Shown: positions 55,633 to 64,000 of the stretch, in pieces | How positions within the stretch are numbered: the first letter of the stretch is position 1 | Layout of the letters: every line of letters begins with the position of its first letter | Source: UBA710 sp051656785 | Lineage (GTDB): Bacteria > Bacillota_I > Bacilli_A > Mycoplasmatales > Metamycoplasmataceae | Direction: 5' to 3' | Assembly (NCBI GenBank): GCA_051656785.1 | Contig: JBOFJK010000003.1 | Location: 1 to 64,000 of the forward strand | DNA length: 64,000 nt | The notes under the pieces: generated by a model | Databases searched by the model: none | Told to the model about the DNA's origin: nothing | The model's input: the letters and a program-made list of their open reading frames with translations, nothing else | Position numbers and translations under genes: made by a program

Positions 55633-56061
55633 TTATAAAATACTTTTTAATCTTTTCTTCTCATCACGTTCAATTATATAAGATCTCTTGTCAGCTTTAT
55701 TTCTTCCTTTTCCAAGTCCAATTTCAAGTTTGACATTTCCTCCCTCCCAAAGTAAAGCTAATGGGATTATTGAATATTTGTATTTTTCTTTTCTTGTTAA
55801 AATCTTGTTTAATTCACTTCTTCTAAGTAAAAGTTTTCTTGCCCTAGTTTCATCACCTTCTACTAACATATATTTTGATATATGCATATTAGAGACAAAC
55901 AATTCATTTTTCAAAAATGAGCAAAATGAATTTCTAAGATTTACATCACCTGCTCTAATTGATTTGACTTCTCAACCTAATAGAACAATTCCGCAAACAT
56001 ATTTTTCAACTATCTCATAATCAAACTTCGCAATTTTATTTTTACTTATAATTTTTGACAT
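55633..56061 (-). CDS. smpB: SsrA-binding protein SmpB
   Basis: Binds tmRNA and delivers it to stalled ribosomes. It has 142 residues. KIISKNKIAKFDYEI at the start, GIVLLGWEVKSIRAGDVNLRNSF (with a TGA Trp) and the C-terminal KADKRSYIIERDEKKRLK match the family. It lies between rnr and ssrA, giving a complete trans-translation cluster. Confidence 0.97.
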
Positions 56062-56128
56062 TAGAACCCATTTTAACAATATTATTTTATCATATATAAA
56101 TCTTAAATCAATATATGCATAAAATATC

Positions 56129-58207
56129 CTATTTATTAACTATAACTCCATCGACTTTACCTTCAAGTTTTGAAATGGTTGTTATTTTTACAGAAACTGT
56201 GTCACCGACTGTATAGGTTTTTCTTTCATTATATAATTGTAATCCATTATTTGATATATTGTATGGTCCATTTGGAATATTGGAAACGTGAATAAAACCA
56301 CAAACCTTGTCGGCAAAATCGACAAATAATCCAAATTTTTTAATAGAGACAATCATACCTTCTAAAACATTCCCTATTTTATTCTCATAAAATTCAGCTT
56401 TTTTAACATCATATATCTTACGTTCTATTGAAACAGCTAGTTCTTCTTGTTTAGAAGAACGGTTACAAATTAAATCGATTTTACTCATTATTTCTTTCAT
56501 ATAATTTTTATTCTTTTTGATGATTACTTCTCAAATAATTCTGTGTAAAATTAAATCAGGGTATCTTCTTATTGGTGAAGTAAAATGAGAATAGTATTCA
56601 GATGCTAGACCAAAATGTCCTATATTATTAGATTCATATTTTGCTTTTTGCATTGTCCTTAGAAGAGAGATTTTAATGAGATCATCAAATCTAGAATCTT
56701 TAATAGAATTAACAGCTTCTGCAAATTCAACTGGACTTCCTGAACTAGGGAGAGTAACTTTTATTCCTAAAATATTTAACATACCTTGAAACATCATAAT
56801 TTTTTCTTCACTAGGTTTTTCATGAATTCTATAAATATTAGGAATCTTTGAATCACTAAGAATTTTAGAAACAGTTTCATTGGCAAAAACCATAAAATTT
56901 TCAATTAAAATTTCAGAAGATTTTCTAATCTTGGTAAGAATGTTTTTTGTCTTACCATTTTCATCAAGTTCAATAATAGGTTCTTCTATTTCAAAATCAA
57001 TATATCCTTCTTTACTTTTCTTGAAGGATAAAATATTTGATAGTTCATATGATTCTTTTAACATTTTTATTAATTTATTATCTTTAACAATATATTCATT
57101 ATTTTGATAATCAGCAACTTGATTATATGTAAGGCGATGTTTGCTATTAATTATTGCTGGAAAAAGTTTAGGATTTATTGCTTTACCAAATTTATCAATT
57201 TCAACTTCAAGTGCTAAAACAAAACGATCCACATTAGGATTTAATGAACAAATACCATTTGATAAAACTTCGGGAAGCATTGGAATAACTTTATCAATAA
57301 GATAAATAGAAGTACCTCTTGAAAATGCTTGCTTATCTATCTCACTATCCTCTTTAACATAATGAGCAACATCAGCAATATAAACACCTAAAAAGTAATT
57401 ACCACTATCAAGTTTATTAACTGTAATTGCATCATCAAAATCCTTTGTAGATTCACCATCTATTGTAAATATTAATTTATCTCTAAGATCTACACGGCCA
57501 AATTCAGAAATGTTTTGAACTTTGCTAGGAACTTTGCTAGCTTCTTCTAAAACTTTACTGTTAAAATTATCATCAACTTCCATTGATTCAAGTAATAAAT
57601 CAATATCAGCATAAGGTTTATTAATATTTGAAATATTTTTAACTATTCTTAATAAAATATGTTCTGAATTAATATCTTCAATTTTTACTTTTACAAACAT
57701 CTTATCTTGTAGCATTTCCTTATTTATAAATCTAAAACGATTTCTAATTTTTTGAGTTAAAGGAATGAAATCAAAATATTGTCCATTCTTTTCGATAGTT
57801 CCATATAAGTATTCATTTTTCCTTTTAACAACTCTAACAACACTACCAATTAAAGAACCTAGTTTAATAGTATCATTCATAATAATAACTTCAACTTCAT
57901 CTTCATCCATAGCCCCATGAATATTATTAGAAGAAATGAATGCTGATTCTTTCTCATTAATATCAACAAAACCAAACCCCTTAGGGTTAATTGTTATTTT
58001 GGTTATGATTCTATTTATGATTGTAGGAATGAAAAAATTCTTCCTTATATTTTGCATAACTATACCTTCTTTAATTAAAGAATTAATAAATGTAGTCAAT
58101 TCACGATTTTGATTAATTGGTATTCTAAACTCTTTAGCAATATCTATAAAAGATACTTCATTTTTTTTATTAATAAAATCTTTTAAATCTTTAATGTTAA
58201 GATGCAT
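56129..58207 (-). CDS. rnr: Ribonuclease R
   Basis: 3'-5' exoribonuclease of the RNB family that degrades structured RNA and mRNAs released by tmRNA. It has 692 residues: N-terminal cold-shock-like domains, catalytic RNB core with TIDGESTKDFDDAI and GVYIADVAHYV, YSHFTSPIRRYPDLILHRII near the end, and a final S1 domain (GMIVSIKKFGLFVDF). The start overlaps secG by 11 bases. It heads rnr-smpB-ssrA. Confidence 0.97.
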
Positions 58208-58448
58208 TTATATTCACATAAATTCTCACTATAATAGCAATTGTTATCAACAATAAACCACTTATAATCATTGATCACTTAAGAAACAATTTATATCCCT
58301 TCTCTTTAGAAACATTAAACAATTCTAGGTCAGATGAACCTACTAATGCACCTGAAAAAGAATTTGAATCAGGTGACATTAAAAAACCTATAAAAATAAG
58401 GAAAATTGATATTACTAACAAAATAACCATCAAAATTGTTTCAATCAT
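58197..58448 (-). CDS. secG: Protein-export subunit SecG
   Basis: An 83-residue membrane protein with two hydrophobic helices (ETILMVILLVISIFLIFIGFL and SMIISGLLLITIAIIV) joined by SFSGALVGSSDLELF, as in SecG of the Sec translocon. AGGAGG is upstream. The secG-rnr-smpB order is the common Gram-positive arrangement. One TGA is Trp. Confidence 0.85.
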
Positions 58449-58596
58449 AAATCCCTTACCTCCTAATTAATATTATTAATTATATACTAAAATAACTTTT
58501 TAAATTTTAATAATCAATCTAATCAAAATATTTAATTAATAGCTCCTAATTAATAATTTGTTTATAAATTCATTTCATTTTTTTTAAAATCTATTC

Positions 58597-58602
58597 TATA
58601 AT
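58597..58602 (+). promoter_or_regulatory. -10 element of the tRNA-Leu gene
   Basis: TATAAT 9 bases upstream of the mature tRNA 5' end. Confidence 0.55.
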
Positions 58603-58611
58603 TAAAATAAT

Positions 58612-58697
58612 GCCCAAATGGTGGAATGGTAGACACAGTAGACTCAAAATCTGCCGAGCACAAGTTTGTGAGGGTTCGAGTCCCTCTTTGGGCACCA
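58612..58697 (+). tRNA. tRNA-Leu (anticodon CAA)
   Basis: Acceptor gcccaaa pairs with tttgggc, followed by acca with encoded CCA. The anticodon loop is ctcaaaa, giving CAA, which reads UUG. A long variable arm (gagcacaagtttgtgag) marks a class II tRNA, and the T-arm has GGTTCGAGTCC. Confidence 0.95.
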
Positions 58698-58706
58698 TAT
58701 GTTAAG

Positions 58707-58732
58707 GAATTGTTAGCAGCAATTCTTTTTCT
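58707..58732 (+). terminator. Terminator after tRNA-Leu
   Basis: Stem gaattg (58707-58712) with caattc (58720-58725) around a 7-base loop, followed by a T run. The T run reaches the end of the convergent gene on the minus strand. Confidence 0.8.
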
Positions 58733-58733
58733 T

Positions 58734-60083
58734 TTATTTTTTTAATAATAATTCAATTTCCTCTTTATAAATTGGCTTCTTATCAATTCAAGGAGTTTCA
58801 AGGATTACACATACTCCTTTAAATGCAGGATGATGCATAAATTTCTTCAAAACTTCAGTTCCAAGAAAACCTTTACCAATATTTTCATGACGATCTTTAT
58901 GTGAAGATAAATCATTTTTTGAATCATTTAAGTGAATAACTTTTACTCATTTTAGTAAATTCAAATCTTTTAATTTTTCAATAAATCCTTCTAGATCGTT
59001 TTTAATATCATAACCTGCATCTCATAAATGGCAAGTATCTAAACAAATTCCGAGTCTAGGACTATTAATTTCTTCAATAACAATTTTTAATTCCTCTAAG
59101 TTTGAACCAACTTCTGTCCCTTTTCCTGCCATTGTTTCAAGAATAATCTCGACTTCTTTACTTCCAATTAATATTTTCTTTAATGATTCAGTTAAAGATT
59201 TAATTGCATTTTCTTTACCAAAATCTAAAGATGATCCTGGATGAAGGACTAAATATTTAGCACCAATATAATTCATTCTTTTTAATTCTTCACTTAAAAA
59301 TCTAATTGCAAAATCTGATTTTGAAGGGTTAGAAGGATTAACAATATAAGGAGCATGAACAATAATATCTTGAGGTTTAAGAATATTAGAATATTTTTCT
59401 TTATATTCCTCTAATAAATACTTGTTAGTAGGAATTCTATTTGTATTTTGAGGAGCACCTAAATATATCATCATAGTATTAGCTCCATAAGAAATAGCTT
59501 CTTTGGCAGCGCCTACTAAATAATTTGGTGACTTAAATGAAATGTGAGAACCTAATTTAATTATGCGAGAACCTCCAGTTAAAATGTGAAATATATTTCT
59601 TGTTATTTCTGTGTCATATTTAGCACCATGTAATTTTTTTGTATGAACATTTAAATTGTATTTAATTGCTAAATCAATTAATTTGTAGCCTTTTACATAA
59701 GCATGAACCTCATCTTTTTCTCTTGCCATTTTCATTGTGTCATATGTTTTATTATGTAATATTGGAAAATGATTTTTATTTAGCACTCCATTTAAAAAAG
59801 GTAAATCAAAATTCTCAATATTATGTCCAATTAAAATATCATCACCTATAAAATCAATTATTTCTAAAGCATGTTCCTTAAATGCTTTCTTATTTTTTAG
59901 CATTGTGTCAGTAATTTTTGTTATTCTTTTAATTTCAGTAGGTAATTTAATTCCAGGATTAAAATAAGCATGATATGTATCAATGATATTTCCTACTTTG
60001 TCTTCTTTTATTAAATATATTTCAATAATTTCATTTTTAATTGGATTGAAACCGGTTGTTTCTATGTCGAAGTAAATATACAT
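58734..60083 (-). CDS. Fused DnaQ-type 3'-5' exonuclease and endonuclease IV
   Basis: A 449-residue protein joining two DNA-repair enzymes. Residues 1-170 are a DEDDh exonuclease: FDIETTGFNP (Exo I), IGHNIENFDLPF (Exo II) and HGAKYDTEITRNIF (Exo III). From residue 175 it is an AP endonuclease of the Nfo family: KLGSHISF, LVLHPGSSLDFG, ILETMAGKGTEVG, ICLDTCHLWDAGYDI and VIHLNDSKNDLSSHKDRHENIGKG, covering the metal ligands. AAGGA precedes the ATG. The two activities would proofread or trim ends and incise abasic sites; acting together is inference. Confidence 0.93.
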
Positions 60084-60142
60084 AATTAATCCTTATAAAG
60101 TCCTGAAATCTAAAAGTATATCAAGTAAATATATTTTAATAT

Positions 60143-60463
60143 TTATTTAGTTTTAGTAATTTTAGGTGCTTTCTTAATTGCCTGAGGTTTGGTAACTTTA
60201 GGAGTTACAATTCGCTCAGGATAAACAGAAACAATTTTTCTATTTCTTTTATTCTCATACTTGATATAGCCATCAATTAATGAATATAATGTATCATCAT
60301 TTCCACGACCTACATTATCACCAGGATGAATTTTAGTTCCTCTTTGTCTAAAGATTATTGATCCAGCACTTCCGTATTGACCATCACTTAGTTTCCAACC
60401 AAGACGTCTTCCATCAGAATCACGTCCATTCTTACTAGAACCAGCTGCTTTTGTCTTTGCCAT
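60143..60463 (-). CDS. rpmA: 50S ribosomal protein L27
   Basis: Large-subunit protein whose N-terminus reaches the peptidyl-transferase centre. It has 106 residues: MAKTKAAGSSKNGRDSDGRRLG, then GDNVGRGNDDTLYSL, and a Lys-rich tail (KAPKITKTK). Unlike the common Firmicutes form, there is no cleavable N-terminal extension. It lies 10 bases after rplU. Confidence 0.96.
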   Translation of the reverse strand: MAKTKAAGSSKNGRDSDGRRLGWKLSDGQYGSAGSIIFRQRGTKIHPGDNVGRGNDDTLYSLIDGYIKYENKRNRKIVSVYPERIVTPKVTKPQAIKKAPKITKTK

Positions 60464-60473
60464 ATTCTATCAC

Positions 60474-60773
60474 CTAACCTTTCATCTCAATTATTTTTAC
60501 ACGTGTATAAGGTTGGCGATGTCCAAGCTTTCTTTTGTGTGTTGATTTAGCATTATGACGATAAACAACAATCTTTTTGTGTTTCCCTTGTTTTTCAATA
60601 ACTCCACTTACTAAAGCTTTTTCTATAAATGGGGTTCCAATTTTATCTCCCATAACTAGTACTTCATTGAAAGAAACTGTATCTCCTGCTTCACCATCTA
60701 TTTTTTCAATATAGATAACTGAATCTTTTTCTACAAGTAGTTGTTTACCACCAGTTTTAATTATTGCAATCAT
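60474..60773 (-). CDS. rplU: 50S ribosomal protein L21
   Basis: A 99-residue protein of the large subunit: MIAIIKTGGKQLLVEKDSVI at the start, HKKIVVYRHNAKSTHKRKLGHRQPYT at the end. AGGAG precedes the ATG. About 100 bases of leader upstream contain a small hairpin (CTTAA...TTAAG) and could hold an L21 autoregulatory leader; I cannot confirm it. The usual prp protease gene between L21 and L27 is missing. Confidence 0.96.
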   Translation of the reverse strand: MIAIIKTGGKQLLVEKDSVIYIEKIDGEAGDTVSFNEVLVMGDKIGTPFIEKALVSGVIEKQGKHKKIVVYRHNAKSTHKRKLGHRQPYTRVKIIEMKG

Positions 60774-61003
60774 TGCATCTCCTATTTTAAATTCTCATCC
60801 TTAAGGTGACTTTAAGTCTTGAAAACCTCTTTGGTATGGTTACAAAAAGTAACTTAAAAAAATTATACAAAATTTCATTTAAATTATTACTATTTTTATA
60901 TAAGAAATTGTCTTTCAAATTTTTCAACATTTTCATTTATTTTATAAAATTAATCATAAATTTCTTGATAAGTTATAATAATTAGTAAACACTTGGAGGG
61001 ATA

Positions 61004-61903
61004 ATGTTAATAGATTTAGGTTTTTACTTAGCAATTTTTACTTTTTTTTCTATTATTTTTGTCCCTTTATTTAATAGTAGATTAACTAAAGTATTTGGTA
61101 ATTATTATGCAATGGGATTTATAGGAATTGCTTTTTTTATTTATTTTTGAATCATTAGATATCAAGAAGATGTATCTAATTTGATAAATGGAACATATCT
61201 AATAAATGGTGAATATAGTGGTAGTTTAGAGGCTAATACTGGAAAAATTCAAGTTTCCAAAGCTTTTCTGTTAGATTTATGTCCATTTTCAGCTTTTTTA
61301 ATATCAATTTTATTTACTTTTGATAGAAATAGGGTAGTTTTAAAAGCTGCTGCACCATATGCATTTTTCGGTGGTGTAGTATCAATTTTTGGTCAAATTA
61401 GTGGAGAAGGGGTTGGAACAGCGAATAACAACTTCTACATAGTAACAAATGCATGAGATTTTATTTTTGGTAATGAAGGTTACTTCTTTATGCATTATTC
61501 ATTAGTTATTTTTTCTTTAATTATCTTAATGAATTCTAAGGGGTATGGAATATATGGAATGATAGGAACAATACTATATATATTAACTTACTTTACTTAT
61601 GTTCTTATTATTGTTAATATTTTTGATGTAAAACAAAATGCAACAGGATTAGTTCCTGGAGATTGATCATCAACAGGTCAATATGCAACAGTTTGAAAAA
61701 TTTTCAGTGCCATTCCCTTCCCAGGTATTGCTGCATTTTGTTATTCATTAGTTGCTATTTATGTATTTATTTGAATGTATTTAAGAAACATCTTTATTTT
61801 TGATAATCAATGAAAACACAAAAACATTATTGCTTTCCCAAGATTAACAACTTCAATTAGAGGTCTTTTTAATAAGATGAATCAAGGTATTTCAAATATT
61901 TAA
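61004..61903 (+). CDS. Mycoplasma-specific multi-spanning membrane protein
   Basis: A 299-residue protein with about seven hydrophobic segments and no named motif. The strong GGAGGG before the ATG sets the start. Middle loops contain GEYSGSLEANTGKIQVSKAFLLDLCPFSAFLIS and FGNEGYFFMHYSLVIFS; it ends in a basic tail (TTSIRGLFNKMNQ). It may correspond to a mycoplasma-only DUF family (I recall DUF5378). TGA codons are Trp. truB starts 8 bases after the stop. Confidence 0.78.
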
Positions 61904-61911
61904 ATTCTCTC

Positions 61912-62739
61912 ATGTTTAAACTTATTTATAAAGAAAAAGGAATTTCAAGTTTCAAAGCCATTTCACAATTTGCAATAGAAAATAATATTAAAAAGATTGG
62001 TCATACTGGTACATTAGACCCTATGGCAAAAGGGTTGCTTTTAGTTGCAACAGATGATGATACTAGGCTAATAGAATACATTACTAATAAAAATAAAACT
62101 TACATAGCTGAAGCAACATTTAACATTGAAACAGATTCTTATGATAGTGAAGGCAAAGTCCTTAAAATTTATGATAAGAAAATTACATTAGAAATGATTG
62201 AAAATGTGATTCCTAATTTTATTGGTGAAATTGAACAAATTCCACCAATTTTTTCAGCTAAAAAGATAAATGGAAAAAAAGCATATGAACTTGCAAGAAA
62301 AGATCAAGAAGTTGTTCTAAAACCTGTTAAAGTTAAAGTTCATGAATGAAATAATATTTCATTTGTAGACAATAAATTAATTTTTGAAATAAGTGTATCT
62401 AGTGGAACCTATATTAGATCAATAATTCATGATATGGGAAAAGCATTACATACTGGTGCCATTATGTCAGAACTTGAAAGAACTAAAATACACGGATTAT
62501 CTAAGGAAAATATTAATATTTACTTTCACACATTGATTGATTTGCCATTTATTGAAATAGATGAGGTGACTTTAATAAATTTATTGCAAGGAAAAAAAAT
62601 TTCTATCAACAAACCTGATAATAAATACGGCATTCTTTCTTTGGATAAAAATGATATAATTGGAATCATTAAAATAAAAAATAACAAAGTTCTTGAAAGA
62701 AAATTATTCGGGAATAAATTAAGGACAAAATATGTATAA
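61912..62739 (+). CDS. truB: tRNA pseudouridine-55 synthase
   Basis: Makes pseudouridine 55 in the T-loop of tRNAs. It has 275 residues. KEKGISSFKAI, then KIGHTGTLDPMAKGLLLVATDDDTRL with the catalytic Asp, PPIFSAKKINGKKAYELAR and VSSGTYIRSIIHDMG are the family motifs. One TGA is Trp. The end overlaps the HAD gene by 8 bases. Confidence 0.96.
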
Positions 62740-63550
62740 AATGATAGTTTTCGATATTGATGGAACACTAATGAAATTTAAGGTGTCAGAACAAGAATTT
62801 GATGATCAAATAAAGCAAATGTTTAAGGAACTTAAAGATAATGGTTATATAGTTGTTTTGGCGACAGGAAGAGACCATATTTCCATAGGAGATTTACATA
62901 AAAATAATAATATTGATTATTTTATTGGGGCTAATGGTTCTTTCATTCATGATGTAAAATCTGGAGAAGATATTTGAAACACCACATTATCAATTAAAGA
63001 TTTTAAAAAATATAGAAAAGATGTTCTAGAAAAAAATGACGCTGAAGTTACTAATATTATTTTAAGTGACAACAATAGTCTTTTTGTTTACTCAATTGAT
63101 AAGATTAAGGACCATTGATTTTGAAATAATTTTACTAGTACATTTAAAGAATTTGATTTGCATAAAACTGATTTAAATACTGATAATTTTCATTTAATAA
63201 CCATTAATTGTAATGATGATAAATTACTTAATTTATCAAAAGAATTCTTTGACAAAACTAATTCTTCATTAGATATTCAAGCATCTTGAGACAAAGGGTT
63301 TTTTATTTCTGAAAAAGATCTTAATAAAGCGAAAACAATTAAGAGATTAGCTGAACAATTAAATCTTGATACTAAGCAAATTATTGCTTTTGGTGATGGT
63401 GAAAATGATATGGAAATGATTGAAATGGTTGGTCTAGGAATCGCTATGGGAAATGCTATTGATAAATTAAAAGAAATAGCAAATGATGTTGCTGAAGATG
63501 TAAATAAAAATGGTACATACATTAAATTGAAAGAATTAGGAATTATCTAA
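62732..63550 (+). CDS. HAD-superfamily hydrolase, Cof type
   Basis: A 272-residue phosphatase of the Cof/YidA class, acting on small phosphorylated metabolites. Motif I is VFDIDGTLM (nucleophile Asp), motif II ATGR, motif III Lys in the C-terminal part, and motif IV AFGDGENDMEMIEM. AAGGA-type sequence lies within truB. ribF begins 2 bases after its stop. Confidence 0.93.
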
Positions 63551-63552
63551 AA

Positions 63553-64000
63553 ATGGATGTTTATAATTTTGATTATAAAACCAATAAATTAAAAAAAATA
63601 TTTGAAACTAAATCAACTATTATTCTTGGAAAGTTTAATATTTTCCATAAAGGTCATAAAAAACTATTAGATAGTGCCAAAGCATTATCCAAAGAAAACA
63701 AAATAGGTATAACTATATTTATGGAAGAAGTCAAAAATCAAATTTTACCACTCCAAAGTCGATTATATAATTTGGTAGAATTAGGTTTTGATTTTGTAAT
63801 TGTAATAAATTTTGATTTTGATGTTAAATCTTTACATGCAAAAGATTTTATTGATCATCTTGTAACTAAGTATAATGTTGATAATTTTATTATTGGGAAA
63901 GATTTTGGTTTTGGATTAAATAGAATGTGAGATTCCCGGAAATTAAAGGAATATTTTCCGAACACAATAGTTTGCGATATACAAAAAATTAATGATACAA
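63553..64000 (+). CDS. ribF: Riboflavin kinase/FAD synthetase, N-terminal part
   Basis: Bifunctional enzyme making FMN and FAD; only the first 149 residues are in the window. The FMN-adenylyltransferase signature GKFNIFHKGHKKLLDSA (a variant of GxFDGxHxGH) and LQSRLYNLVELGFD, DFIDHLV and IIGKDFGFG are visible. A TGA (63928) is Trp. Its place after truB is a common arrangement. Confidence 0.92.

Overview
This is a chromosomal window from a wall-less bacterium of the class Mollicutes, most like the Mycoplasma hominis-group lineages. Nearly every gene reads through in-frame TGA codons that must encode tryptophan, the DNA is very AT-rich, genes are packed with short overlaps, and there are lipoprotein signal peptides and a mycoplasma gene set. 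The tmRNA tag ends in ...SNLVFA, which I recall as resembling the tag of Mycoplasma mobile; the species call is only a guess. All coordinates below join open frames across TGA.

Layout. 1-4.4 kb: a Gln-rich repeat protein cut by the window edge, a DEAD-box RNA helicase with an RG-rich tail, and a secreted lipoprotein phosphodiesterase. 4.4-13.9 kb: an accessory, defence-like island. It holds a small HTH protein with a palindromic operator, an OLD-family ATPase/TOPRIM protein, a convergent nuclease-helicase fusion, a four-repeat lipoprotein, a second nuclease-helicase fusion, an Abi/HEPN protein and two tiny Cys-pair proteins. 14-34.4 kb: housekeeping genes (yitT-like, rpiB, tsaC, smr, uvrA-hprK-lgt-trxB, a degenerate FtsZ-like protein, topA, yebC, ligA, ecfT-A2-A1, upp, rsmD) and a 931-residue SGNH hydrolase. 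34.5-44.5 kb: a lone 5S rRNA gene, whiA, rpoB-rpoC and gpsA.

44.5-52 kb is a second accessory region. It has a decayed Rep_3-type plasmid replication gene with upstream iteron-like repeats. After it, on the minus strand, come a TIR-like (ThsB/DUF1863-type) protein, a three-helix membrane protein and a frameshifted lipoprotein, and then a 1285-residue surface protein overlapping a small membrane protein. 52-64 kb returns to core functions: an APC permease, rarA, the rnr-smpB-ssrA trans-translation cluster with secG, tRNA-Leu, a fused DnaQ-type exonuclease/endonuclease IV, L27 and L21, a membrane protein, truB, a HAD phosphatase and the start of ribF.

Cross-cutting signals. Several genes lack ATG, GTG or TTG at the position set by their ribosome-binding site and instead have ATA there. 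Many genes have a -10 hexamer 6-9 bases before the ATG, so their transcripts are probably leaderless or nearly so. The two best candidates for an undescribed system are the membrane-protein/TIR cassette beside the plasmid relic, and the HTH/OLD-ATPase/nuclease-helicase island.
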